Below are positions 25,047 to 34,200 of a stretch of 64,000 nt of DNA, piece by piece. The stretch comes from Bradyrhizobium jicamae. GTDB lineage: Bacteria > Pseudomonadota > Alphaproteobacteria > Rhizobiales > Xanthobacteraceae. Made by a program: the position numbers and the translations under genes. The DNA lies in assembly GCF_018130695.1 (NCBI RefSeq), contig NZ_JAFCJX010000004.1:186001-250000 (forward strand), given 5' to 3'. The notes beneath the pieces are model-generated. The model saw only the letters and a program-made list of their open reading frames with translations. It did no database searches and was not told where the DNA came from. The stretch's first letter is position 1; each line of letters starts with the position of its first letter.

Positions 25047-26087
25047 ATGAGCGGGCAGGCGAGCGACGGCGACGTGGATTTCGACCTTCGTCGGCTCGAC
25101 GCGTATCTGAGGGACTGGCTCGGCGGAAGCGCCGAAGCCAGCGTGACGCGGACCAGTGGCGGGATGTCGAATCCCACCTATTTCGTGACTCGTGGCGATT
25201 GGCATGCGGTGCTGCGCAAGCAGCCGAACAACGTGCTGATGCCGTCGGCTCACGCCATCGATCGCGAGTATCGCGTGCTCACGGCTTTGCAGCAGAGCGT
25301 CGTCCCAATGCCGCGACCGTTCCGGTACTGCGAGGATCGGGATGTACTGGGCACGCCGTTCTATCTGATGGAGTGGCTAAGGGGGCGCGTCATGTACGAC
25401 TACGCGTTACCAGGGCTTGCGCCGGAGGCACGTGCGGCCTGCTATCGTTCGATGGCTGAAACGCTGGCCGCGTTGCACCGGCTCGACTTCCGCGCGGCCG
25501 GGCTCGGCGATTTCGGCAAGCCCGGAAATTATTTCGCCCGCCAGCTCAACCGCTGGTCAAAATTGTGGGCCGAGTACCGCTGCGGTGACGACGACAATCC
25601 GTCGCTCGACCGGATGGTGCGCTGGCTGTCGGAACGCGTGCCCGAAAGCGACAGCCTAGCGCTTTGTCATGGTGATTTCCGGATGGCCAATCTGGTGTTT
25701 CATCCGACTGAACCGCGCGTGATCGGTGTGCTCGATTGGGAGTTGTCGACACTCGGCCATCCGCTCGTCGATCTGGCGTTCAATACCCAGGCGTGGCGCA
25801 TGGCACCGGACGAGAACGGGGGCTTGCTCGGTCTGCCGCTCCAAGAGATGGGGATACCGGGCGAGCAGTCCTATCTCGACCACTACTACGATCGGGCCGA
25901 AACGACCGAGCGCCTGACGGCCTTTCATCAGGTGTTCGCGATGTTCCGCGGTGCGGTCGGCAGTGCCGGCGTCGCGGCGCGCGGCGATCTCGGCAACAAC
26001 ACGCTGCCTGATGCCGCGAATGTGGGGCGCCGGCTCGCCCGTGCCTATGCGACGCGGGGAATGGCCCTGATTGAGAATGAAACATGA
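25047..26087 (+). CDS. APH-fold phosphotransferase (ACAD10/11 kinase-like)
   Basis: A 346-residue kinase-like protein. It shows SGGMSNPTYFV near residue 32, VLRKQP (nucleotide Lys), the catalytic loop LCHGDFRMANL near 207 and GVLDWELSTLGHPLVDLA near 230, the pattern of the N-terminal kinase domain of ACAD10/11 and of bacterial LvaA-type kinases. The likely step is ATP-dependent phosphorylation of a 4-hydroxyacyl-CoA, which the upstream dehydrogenase would then process. It overlaps the nitroreductase gene by 4 bases (ATGA). The substrate is inferred from family and context. Confidence 0.83.
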   Translation: MSGQASDGDVDFDLRRLDAYLRDWLGGSAEASVTRTSGGMSNPTYFVTRGDWHAVLRKQPNNVLMPSAHAIDREYRVLTALQQSVVPMPRPFRYCEDRDVLGTPFYLMEWLRGRVMYDYALPGLAPEARAACYRSMAETLAALHRLDFRAAGLGDFGKPGNYFARQLNRWSKLWAEYRCGDDDNPSLDRMVRWLSERVPESDSLALCHGDFRMANLVFHPTEPRVIGVLDWELSTLGHPLVDLAFNTQAWRMAPDENGGLLGLPLQEMGIPGEQSYLDHYYDRAETTERLTAFHQVFAMFRGAVGSAGVAARGDLGNNTLPDAANVGRRLARAYATRGMALIENET

Positions 26088-26770
26088 GCATGCTGGAACG
26101 ACCGTCGATGAGTGTCGATGAAGCGATCCGCCGGCGCCGTTCGGTGCGCGGCTTCTTGTCCCGCGAGGTGCCTGACGCGACGCTTCGCGAGGTGTTTGCA
26201 CTGGCGCAGTGGTCTCCGTCGAACTGCAATGTGCAACCATGGGTTCCGCACGTGGTTTCGGGAGGTCGGCTCAAGCGGCTTCGTGACGCGCTGGTTGCGG
26301 CAGGGATGCGCGACGAGCCGATCAAGCCGGATTGGCCGGCCGACGGCAAGTTCTCCGGAATCCATCGCGAACGTCAGGTCGGTGCCGCGCAGGCGCTCTA
26401 TGGCGCGATGGGCGTGGCGCGAAGCGATACGGTCGGGCGCAAGCTGGCCTATGTTCGCAACCACGCGTTCTTCGATGCGCCCCACGCCGTCTTCATCTTC
26501 ATGCCCGAGCCGTTCGATACGCGCGAGGCGGCGGATATCGGCATGTACGCGCAAACCCTGATGCTTGCGTTCATCGCCCGCGGCATCGCCTCCTGCGCGC
26601 AGGGCGCGCTCGGCTTGTTTCCGGATATCGTCCGTGAACAGCTCGGAATTCCCGGCCATCAAAGGCTGCTGTTCGGTATCTCGTTTGGTTACGAGGATGT
26701 TGACGTCAAGGCTAATGCCGCGCGCGTCGAACGGGCCCCGATCGACGACGTCGTGCGTTTCCATCGCTGA
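26084..26770 (+). CDS. nitroreductase family flavoprotein
   Basis: A 228-residue FMN-dependent nitroreductase-fold protein. The N-terminus has AIRRRRSVRGF (FMN-phosphate-binding arginines), then WSPSNCNVQPW, and near the C-terminus GIASCAQGAL with ISFGYED. These enzymes reduce nitro groups, quinones or enones using NAD(P)H. Its presence inside an acyl-CoA operon suggests reduction of a C=C or a flavin-dependent desaturation rather than detoxification, but that is speculative. The ATG overlaps the kinase stop. Confidence 0.85.
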   Translation: MSMLERPSMSVDEAIRRRRSVRGFLSREVPDATLREVFALAQWSPSNCNVQPWVPHVVSGGRLKRLRDALVAAGMRDEPIKPDWPADGKFSGIHRERQVGAAQALYGAMGVARSDTVGRKLAYVRNHAFFDAPHAVFIFMPEPFDTREAADIGMYAQTLMLAFIARGIASCAQGALGLFPDIVREQLGIPGHQRLLFGISFGYEDVDVKANAARVERAPIDDVVRFHR

Positions 26771-26796
26771 GAGCGTCGAGACAGGGAGGTGTTGGT

Positions 26797-27957
26797 TTGA
26801 CCGGACCGCTGCAAGGCTTTCGCGTCGTCGAAATGGGCGGAATTGGCCCGGCTCCCTTTGCCGGTGCGCTCCTCGGAGATCTCGGGGCGGATGTGATGCG
26901 TATCGATCGCATCGCGAAGCCCGGCGTCGCACCGGAGCTACCCGCGCAGTTCGACTTCTACAATCGTAACAAGCGCTCCGTGGCACTCGATCTCAAGCAG
27001 CCCGAGGCGGTCGCGACTGCGCTCCAACTGGTGGCGCGGGCGGATGCGTTGATCGAAGGCTTTCGTCCGTCGGTGATGGAGCGACTTGGACTTGGACCGG
27101 AGATCTGCCAAGCCGCCAATCCGCGGCTGGTCTATGCACGCATGACGGGGTGGGGACAGGCAGGACCGATGGCGCAGGAGGCCGGGCACGATATCAACTA
27201 TCTTGCGCTCACCGGAGCGCTGCATTGCCTGGGTGATGCGGACCGGCCGCCGTCACCACCGCTCAATCTGGTCGCGGACCTCGGCGGTGGGGCGCTGTAT
27301 CTAGTCGTCGGCCTGCTCGCAGCAGTCATGGAGGCGCGGCGGTCGGGCAACGGGCAGACAATCGATGTCGCCATGATCGACGGCGTGACGCATCTGATGT
27401 CGGCGTTCCAGGCATTCCGACAGCTGGGAAGCTGGACTGAGCGGAGGGCCGACAACATCGTCGACGGCGGCGCACCCTTCTATGGCAGCTACGCAACCAG
27501 GGACGGCAGGTTCATCGCCGTCGGCGCGATCGAACCGCATTTCTATGCCAACCTGTTGGGCGTGATGGAGCTCAGGGCAGGGGAACTTCCGGACCAGAAC
27601 GACCGCGCATCCTGGCCGCAGATGCGGCAGCGCTTTGCGGATACCTTCGCTCGGCGAACGCGCGACGAATGGGTTGCGGCCGCGATGGGACGCGATGCCT
27701 GCCTCGCGCCGGTCCTGACCATCGACGAGGCACCCTTGCATCCGCAGATGCAGGCGCGAAGCGCCTACACGATGTTCGACGGGGTACGGCACCCAAGCCC
27801 TGCGCCGCGGTTTTCCCGAACACCGTCTGCGCTTCACACGCCGCCGCCAACGCCGGGGCGCGATACAAGACAGGCGCTCGCGGATTGGGGCGTTTCCCCG
27901 GAGCAGATCGCCGCGCTGGAATCGGCCCGCGCCATCGGGGATGATGCTGCTCTCTAG
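26797..27957 (+). CDS. CaiB/BaiF family CoA-transferase
   Basis: A 386-residue class III CoA-transferase, second in the window. It shows GFRVVEMGGIGPAPFAGALL, LGADVMRIDR, FYNRNKRSVALDL, LIEGFRPSVMERLGLGP, ARMTGWGQAGP and GHDINYLALTG with the catalytic Asp, as in alpha-methylacyl-CoA racemases. Racemase (AMACR-type) activity on a 2-methylacyl-CoA is therefore as likely as CoA transfer. The TTG start is preceded by GGGAGG. It is the last gene of the ligase operon. Confidence 0.88.
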   Translation: MTGPLQGFRVVEMGGIGPAPFAGALLGDLGADVMRIDRIAKPGVAPELPAQFDFYNRNKRSVALDLKQPEAVATALQLVARADALIEGFRPSVMERLGLGPEICQAANPRLVYARMTGWGQAGPMAQEAGHDINYLALTGALHCLGDADRPPSPPLNLVADLGGGALYLVVGLLAAVMEARRSGNGQTIDVAMIDGVTHLMSAFQAFRQLGSWTERRADNIVDGGAPFYGSYATRDGRFIAVGAIEPHFYANLLGVMELRAGELPDQNDRASWPQMRQRFADTFARRTRDEWVAAAMGRDACLAPVLTIDEAPLHPQMQARSAYTMFDGVRHPSPAPRFSRTPSALHTPPPTPGRDTRQALADWGVSPEQIAALESARAIGDDAAL

Positions 27958-28258
27958 TCGGCCGAGGATCCTTCGACAGGGTCCAGCTCGTGTCGTCGAC
28001 AGATTAGCCGATCTTCAGGTGATCGATAGCGCGGTATGGGTGCGCGCTCCCCGCGAGGTCACGTTGGTCCGCGACTTCAATTGGACCTACGTGGCCCACA
28101 TCCAAGGTCCGATGCCTCGGGCGCGCGGCGCTCCCCCGACAAGCTGGCGGGGCGATTGCAGGGCTGGCCGTAAGTAGTATCGGCCGTTTTCTGAGTTTCG
28201 GATATCTCCCGCATCTGAAAGTAGCGTTGGCATTTTGGCCAACCGATTGGACAACGTT
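27958..28258. other. intergenic region, no gene seen
   Basis: About 300 bases between the converging CoA-transferase and LysR genes. Only a weak CCCCG/CGGGG hairpin near 28135 is visible. Composition is slightly lower in GC than the catabolic genes. Confidence 0.4.
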
Positions 28259-29212
28259 TCAGGCAATCCAACGCAAAGCCGAGAAACATCCGTGCCCCCG
28301 CCTGGGTCCCATCAAAACCTCCATGCCGTACTGGGGGTCTGCATGACTGGACGCGTGCCAAACCAGAGAGATTTGGAATGGTGCCACATGGAAGGGGAGA
28401 GGGCTGACTGCGAGGCCGTGAACTTTTGCGGCATCCTCGGCGAACATCCTCGGTACCGTCGCGATCGCGGAAAACGAGGCGATCAGCTTTGGAATGGCGT
28501 GCGCGTGGGGCGTCGATACTGCCACTTTGCGGCGCAGCTTGTTGTGCTCGAGCGCTTCATCGACGAGTTTGCAGGCGTTTTCCTTCAGCTCCACGGCGAC
28601 ATGAGGGAGCTGGAAATAGGTCTCTGGAGTGATCGACGACGCGTCCCCCAAAAGCCACGAACCGTGCAAGCAAACGTAGTGGTCGTCGAACAGAACCTTT
28701 CGCTTGTGGAGGAGGCCTCCTTCGGAAACGCTACCGACAGCGGCGTCGATTTCGCCGTTGTCCAGCATGTCAATGGCACGATGATGCTCGAGAGAGTGCA
28801 GTTCCAGGCGGGCGTTCGGTGCGGCGGTCTGACAGAATCGGGCCAGTGGCGGAACGAGGACACTCTCGAGATAATCGGGAATGCCGAGCCTGAAGACTCG
28901 GTTGGAAGAGGCAGGTGAGAACTCCACTTCGGTCAGCAACATGCCGTCGACGCGTCGCAAGATTTCCGACGCGACGTTGGCAATGGATGCGCCGCGTGGC
29001 GTTGGATTCATCCCCGAACCGCTTCGGACGAACAACTCATCGCCGAATAGCTCGCGCAGGCGGCCGAGTTGGTGGCTAAGCGAGGACTGATTGATCTGGA
29101 GCCGGGCGGCGGCCTTGGTCACGCTTCCGGCGGTCCGGATGGCGTCTAACGCCACGAGCAAGTTGAGATCAAGCCGGGCAAGGCGGGCGTGATCGACGTT
29201 GGTTTCTTGCAT
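28259..29212 (-). CDS. LysR-family regulator (NodD/NahR-like)
   Basis: A 317-residue LysR regulator. The winged helix-turn-helix is at residues about 10-70 (LDLNLLVALDAI, SVTKAAARLQINQSSLSHQL, LFVRSGSGMNPTPRG). The rest is a substrate-binding domain of the NodD/NahR/SyrM type, with RVFRLGIPDYLESVLVPPL and a HVAPFQISLVWHASSHADP ending. The start ATG follows GGTGGAGAAC; an in-frame start 26 codons upstream lacks one. It points towards the catabolic cluster but is separated from it by 300 bases and convergent with its last gene. Its targets and ligand are unknown. Confidence 0.88.
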   Translation of the reverse strand: MQETNVDHARLARLDLNLLVALDAIRTAGSVTKAAARLQINQSSLSHQLGRLRELFGDELFVRSGSGMNPTPRGASIANVASEILRRVDGMLLTEVEFSPASSNRVFRLGIPDYLESVLVPPLARFCQTAAPNARLELHSLEHHRAIDMLDNGEIDAAVGSVSEGGLLHKRKVLFDDHYVCLHGSWLLGDASSITPETYFQLPHVAVELKENACKLVDEALEHNKLRRKVAVSTPHAHAIPKLIASFSAIATVPRMFAEDAAKVHGLAVSPLPFHVAPFQISLVWHASSHADPQYGMEVLMGPRRGHGCFSALRWIA

Positions 29213-29886
29213 CGAAAGTTCTCCACCCGGCAATAGCTGCGATTTATACTCACATCGCTGAATGGGTATGAACTGATGCCCATTGCCCAATCTGGATGCC
29301 TCGAAAATCGCTGATGCACGTCATGCGGGTGCCCGTGCACCCCTTTGCTCTCGCGTGCCTGACGTGTGCACTGAGATCCGAAGAAGCGATTTTCGCTTCC
29401 ACTTCATGCATATATGGTCCTAGAAGAGCCCAACAGGGGAAGCTTGTTAAAACCAAATATCTCAATCGGTCCAATAGCATAAAGGAGCGATTGAAGCCGA
29501 AATATCTTAGCAAGATGAATGAGTTAGATCGAAAATTCACCACGGCCCCCATGATGGATTGGACCGGGACATCGCAAAAAGCCAAGCAGCGCCAGCACTT
29601 AAGCCGCTCCTCGATCGATCATGTCGTACCAAATGTAGTACTGCCGCTGGTTCGGAGCTCGACGAGCGAGCATTGTCGCGCCTCAGCGTCTGTCCTCCGG
29701 CTATAGCGTAGCACGGCGTAGCCGCGCGCCGCGGCTTGGCGATATGCGCTGCGGCGTCCGCGTGCAACGTTCTGCAGCGATCATTCTGCTCGGAGCTTTG
29801 CTCTGCGCGTGGGCGAGGGCGGTTAGTCTAGCCAGTTTCAGGCAACGAGCCTGAGGGCGCCCAAAAAAGGGCGAGGCGGGGGGCCG
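29213..29886. other. intergenic region upstream of the LysR gene, no gene seen
   Basis: About 670 bases with lower GC than the flanks. The first ~100 bases should hold the LysR promoter. An open frame on the plus strand at 29296-29706 has no ribosome site and no recognisable sequence. A C-rich/G-rich stretch at 29845-29885 precedes the PrtN-like gene end. It looks like eroded island-edge DNA. Confidence 0.4.
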
Positions 29887-30147
29887 CTAGGCCGTCAGGG
29901 CTGCCATTTCCTTTCTGGCGGCCTCGGTTCTCGCATCAAGGTATTTGGCCAGATCCAGAAGGTGGATTCCCTTAGCGCATTTCTGGCTTGCTTCCATTCG
30001 CACCAGAGGGATTGCTATTTCACCTGCGCTGATCTTCTGCACCAGCTTGGTGGGATTGAGGTGTGAGAAGTAATCCCGACACACGTCTTCAATCGGGATG
30101 ATGGCCTTACCTCCGTACTGCGCCATCAAAAGGAATGCAGTGTTCAT
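29887..30147 (-). CDS. PrtN-family (pyocin activator-like) protein
   Basis: An 86-residue protein beginning MNTAFLLMAQYGGKAIIPIE, with CRDYFSHL, KISAGEIAIPLVRMEASQKC and GIHLLDLAKYLDAR. This is, as I recall, the pattern of the pyocin activator PrtN family, small HTH-type regulators often carried next to integrases of phages and integrative elements. The start ATG was preferred over a TTG five codons upstream. It lies 430 bases from a tRNA 3' fragment, which supports the idea that this is the edge of an integrated element. No integrase is seen beside it. Confidence 0.75.
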   Translation of the reverse strand: MNTAFLLMAQYGGKAIIPIEDVCRDYFSHLNPTKLVQKISAGEIAIPLVRMEASQKCAKGIHLLDLAKYLDARTEAARKEMAALTA

Positions 30148-30576
30148 TGGGCCAGATCTCAATCGCTACTTATTCTATCTACGTTGATAGCTTCCGGCTT
30201 GTGAGATCTATTTCCGTCATCGGCGGAATTTGGCTTGCCTAGCGTAGTAAAAGGAGCGCTCGGGCGTGCGGCTCTCTGCATCGGCGAGTAAGTGCCGTAC
30301 ATGGCGCGCCTATCTTGGGATCTGGGCAATTCGATAGCGTTGATTCTTTGAGTTCGAACCTGCAAGCTGACCGTTATGAGCGGCAAGACATCGATCGCCC
30401 TTGTTAATTGGGTTTCCGGTTGGATTCGTTTGCGTTCGTTGCGTTTCAGTGAGGCCGTTTCTGGTGCGCAACTGGTGCGGTGCAGAGGAAGGCGGACTCA
30501 AGCGCCCGGGCTTGACATCCGTAAGGTCTCCATCGCGGGACTCTCCTCACGATGATCATCAAGCGGGTCGGCTTTA
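30148..30576. other. intergenic region next to att-like site, with short repeats
   Basis: About 430 bases without a credible gene. It contains short direct repeats at 30428-30443 (TTTGCGTT/GTTGCGTT) and CTGGTGCG twice at 30461-30468 and 30472-30479. Their position just before the tRNA-derived sequence would suit recombinase arm sites, but this is only suggestive. Confidence 0.3.
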
Positions 30577-30622
30577 CCCTCTCAAGGCTGAAACAGGGGT
30601 TCGATTCCCCTAGGGAGCGCCA
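30577..30622 (+). other. tRNA 3'-half fragment, probable att site (tRNA-Glu CUC-like)
   Basis: The 46 bases run from an anticodon loop CTCTCAA and its 3' stem GGCTG, through a variable loop, a perfect T-arm (AGGGG-TTCGATT-CCCCT), the acceptor 3' strand AGGGAGC, a discriminator G, and CCA. The matching 5' acceptor (GCTCCCT), D-arm and 5' anticodon stem are absent upstream, so this is not a working tRNA. Such 3' halves are left where tyrosine-recombinase elements integrate into tRNA genes. The anticodon CTC would decode Glu. The family (Glu) is inferred from the loop and the resemblance to GluTTC 3' halves. Confidence 0.65.
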
Positions 30623-30927
30623 GCAAACTCAGGCACTTAGCTAGCCACCAGCCGCGTTCGTTGAATAATGGTTGAATAAGACGCTGGTGAACAGCGGCGA
30701 ACGTTTGCGGAATTTGCTCCCGATATTGGCAGACCAGCCTCGGCGCGATGCCTCACGGTGGCTGGCGCATTCGCAAAAATTTCTCCGTCGCCCTTGGTGT
30801 CCAGAAACATTCAAACCGCCGCTGACGTGCGCTGTCGTACGCCAGCGCCCTCGGATGTTCGCATTGACCTTGCTCGTCGCACACTCAACTCTCGTCCTGT
30901 CGAGCTTTGTGCGGATAGGAGGGCCAC
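30623..30927. other. intergenic region, no gene seen
   Basis: 305 bases between the tRNA fragment and the HTH gene. I see no gene, repeat or clear promoter except the AGGAGG ribosome site at its right end. Confidence 0.3.
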
Positions 30928-31194
30928 GTGAGAGACAATCGACGAGAGAAAACTGGCGGACAACAGTCACAAGTCAGTCTATCTCCTCCGAAAGCCGCAG
31001 AACTGAGCGTTTTGCCATTCGCTCAGCGGCTCACCTGCACTATTGACGATGCATGCGAAGTGACGGGCCTGGGACGCACGAAGCTTTACGAGTTGATAGG
31101 TGCTGGGCGTATCGTCACGACAACGATCGGACGTCGACGGTTAGTAGTGGTGCGCTCACTACTGGCGCTCCTTGAAACCAACATGTCGAGCTAA
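30928..31194 (+). CDS. small helix-turn-helix protein (excisionase/AlpA-like)
   Basis: An 88-residue protein. The C-terminal half, CTIDDACEVTGLGRTKLYEL, continues with IGAGRIVTTTIGRRRLVV: a MerR-type winged HTH of the excisionase-like HTH_17 class. The GTG start follows AGGAGG. Such proteins are recombination directionality factors or regulators of integrative elements. It lies 306 bases after the tRNA-derived att-like sequence, where an excisionase would be expected. It could equally regulate the defence operon downstream, which converges on it. Confidence 0.75.
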   Translation: MRDNRREKTGGQQSQVSLSPPKAAELSVLPFAQRLTCTIDDACEVTGLGRTKLYELIGAGRIVTTTIGRRRLVVVRSLLALLETNMSS

Positions 31195-31249
31195 TCGATG
31201 AGCGATTTAAGAGAGCAATAGGCAGCTCGCGATCGCCGCGCGGGGAGCA

Positions 31250-34200
31250 TCAAAATGTCTGACCGGGCATCGCTCGATGGACGGTCGTCTCCTCGTTCGG
31301 CGGGGGCCGCGCAGAAGTATCTTCGTCACCCCTGACCCGAGGACGGGCGATCGATATCGGGCTCTGACCATTCATGCCGGAGGCATGGATTGCCTTCGTT
31401 CGGAGACCCATTGCGGATAAATCAAGAATGAGTGGCTGTAGCAGGGTACGGGTCGCCTCGCCCCCACGAGACAACAGGTCGATGAAATCCTCCTGATTGG
31501 GCTGTCCAAGGGCTAGCCGATAGATCATGCGCTGTTCTCGAAGTTGTGCGAACCGCGCAATGTCTCGCCCAAAGGGACGCTCGAAGACATGGCGGCGGAT
31601 TTCGGCTCCGTCGAGCACCCACCAAGGACGAAGACCGCTGGCATCGACAAAACGCTCCGCATGTCTTTGTACGCAACGCCACGGTGAGCCGTCGGCCAGG
31701 GCGGGATCTTTCAATACTTCATCGCGCAATTCCGCGGACAGCCTTCGCCTGACCGACAAGCCCGCGTAGCGCTGGACGCGACCTTCACGTTGTTCGAGGT
31801 CGAGCGGGTTGGAAGAGAGATCCCAATGAACGACATGCGAGCACCATGTGTGAAAATCCAGCCCTTCCTGCCCAACTGACGTCGTCGCAAGGACATGCGG
31901 CCAAAAGGGTGTGTTGAAGCTTCGGCGCACTTCGTCCGGGCGGACCGGGGTGGCTTGCGCCACTCCGCCATCCACTTTGACAACCGGCTCGGTTTCGGCA
32001 TCTCCAAAGGGCACGGCAACATGGCAGCGCACTGGAATCTTATGCGGCTGTCCTCCGATATTATGGAAGCTGAAGCCGCCGGCGCGAAGTCCGAGAGATG
32101 TTTGCAAGTCCTTGGCGAGCCCAGCCGCACCCTCTTGCAGATTCTGCGAGCGGAGCCAAAAGTGTTCATCGAGAATGCTTTCGAAACCGCCATCGACGAC
32201 CGCACCCATGACCTGGTCGACGGCACTCTTTCCCGGCAACGATGACAGGATAACCGGATTGTCGAGATAGGCGCGAAGCCCCTGCCAACTCAGTTGCACC
32301 AGTTCGGAATAGCGTGTGGGATCGAGCATTGTCGGGTCGTGGCGCAGCAGGGCCCGGCCCAGTGCGACGCCCGGCGCTCCGATTGCATAGTCCACGAGGT
32401 CCGAAAGCTCGGCTGGAGAGAGCCGGTCGACCGGCTGCGCCTGCCGCCATTTCTGGACAGCGGTCTGCGCAGCACGATCGTCGCCGATTGCGCTGCTCCA
32501 CGCTGAGGCAGATAGCTCCGCGACATCGGCGAAGCGTTCAATCGAGGCCAAGATCCGTGCAATCGATCTGTGCCTTCGCCGGGCTTTGACGGTGTCTCGT
32601 TCAACGATCCCCTTTGGCAATGCGGCGAGAATCTGCCGACGCACCTCTTTACGGACGGCGCCGAGCGTCGCCCCGGCTTTCGCGAGCGGGTCAGTGTTAC
32701 GGATCAGCCATGGCGAAGGATGGAAGGCCGCCATCACGGGTCCGGGAACGGCGGCCAGCTTGAAGCGCCGGCGCCTGTAGGCCTTTTCATAGCCGCCATG
32801 TTTTCGGGGGAGGCAGTGGGCCTCGACGCCAAAGCTGAGCAGTGCGGCGACACTGGGCGGCGTTGCGCGGAAGCGGCTGAACATCAGGAGCTTGGGCTCG
32901 GCGGCCACCTTTTTCCAGTCTCCGCCGAGCGGCCACCAGGGAAGCGAAGGGGCAACCCACGGCAACGACAGCAGTTCGGGCGGAGCTACGCTGCTCAGAG
33001 CGCGAAGCTTTGCGTCAGGCCACGCGGCTGGCGCATCGAGCTTGTTGCGGCGCTCGCGCGTCATCCTGATGAGCTTCGGCGCAGCCCTAATGTTGGCGCC
33101 CTTCCAGGCCGCGTAACGGGGACCGAGAGATTGGGCCGGCAGCGGAACCGACGACCAGTACGGCAGCGCTTCATAGCGAACCCGTTCGGCGAAACTGTCG
33201 GCCAAATGGCGGTACACCTGAAAGTCCTCGGGCGACGGATCGGCATGGAGGAACTGAGTTCCTGCCAGCGGATCTATTGAGGCCACGCTGTCTCGTTCGG
33301 TGCGCGACATCACGGGCGTCAGCAGCTTGCGTAGCTCGTCTCTGAGCCGGCCAGCTTCGGCCACCTCATTCCTCAGTTCCGGATGGCTCGCATCGGCATG
33401 CACCGCAATGTCACGTAGCTTGTCGCCGAAATCCGAGAAGAGCTTCCTCGCACGGTCTCGCACATAAGGACCTCCAAGGAAATCGATCAGTTTTAGAAGT
33501 TCGGCGTGAGCGAGCGCGCCGCGTGCTTCCTCCCACCGAGTGGTCAGATGCGGATAAGGCGTTGCGCTGAGCAGCAGGATGGCCGGCGGGGTGGTCGAGC
33601 CTTCGGGATCAAGGAGCGCCTTGAGAAGCGGATCAGCGTCTTTCTCGTCCAGAAGCTGCCGGTAACGCTGAAACTCGTCGAGGATAACGAGATCGGGCGG
33701 TTGCTGGCGCAGCGTCGCCAGCGCCAGCGCACGCCGAAGGCGGCCAACGAAAGTTGTGGGCTTGACAGCTTTGATTTTCCGCTCGGCGTCGCCGCGCAGG
33801 GCCAGGTCGAGCATCGCACGTACCGGCTCCCCAAATTCCGCCGCTAGCGCGTCGCGGAACTGCTGTCGCAGATGAGGTGGCGAGGCAGCGAATTTCGTCT
33901 CCGCGTCCGCGACGGCCCAATCCCATGACCCACGTGCGCTCAGCCGCAATATGCCGGGATCAAGGTCGCGGGCGAAAGCGGGGTATGCTTGCTCGAGCAA
34001 GACCTTAAGGAATGCACGCTCTTCCTTGCGTCCTCCGGTCAGGCGTGCTCGTGCGCCCGGAAAGGACGTTGCCGGGGTCAACGCGTAAATGAGAACCGGA
34101 TTGTCCGGCCGCTTTGCAACCGCAATCAGCGAAAGCCGATCCGGTGTGGCGGTTGCGGCCTTGCGCTGTGTATCACCAAGAAAGCCGACAACCCGACCCT

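Noticed and set aside
28259..29212. A nod gene cluster implied by the NodD-like regulator
   Set aside because: No nodABC, nif or type III genes and no clear nod box in the window; NahR/SyrM-type LysR proteins also occur in catabolic settings.
29296..29706. 136-codon plus-strand frame in the region left of the PrtN-like gene
   Set aside because: No ribosome site, biased composition and no recognisable sequence; treated as chance.
30500..30622. Functional tRNA gene
   Set aside because: Only the 3' half fits; no GCTCCCT acceptor strand, D-arm or 5' anticodon stem can be found upstream.
30672..31046. 124-codon plus-strand frame overlapping the HTH gene
   Set aside because: The overlapping GTG-start frame has an AGGAGG ribosome site and a clear HTH; this one has neither.
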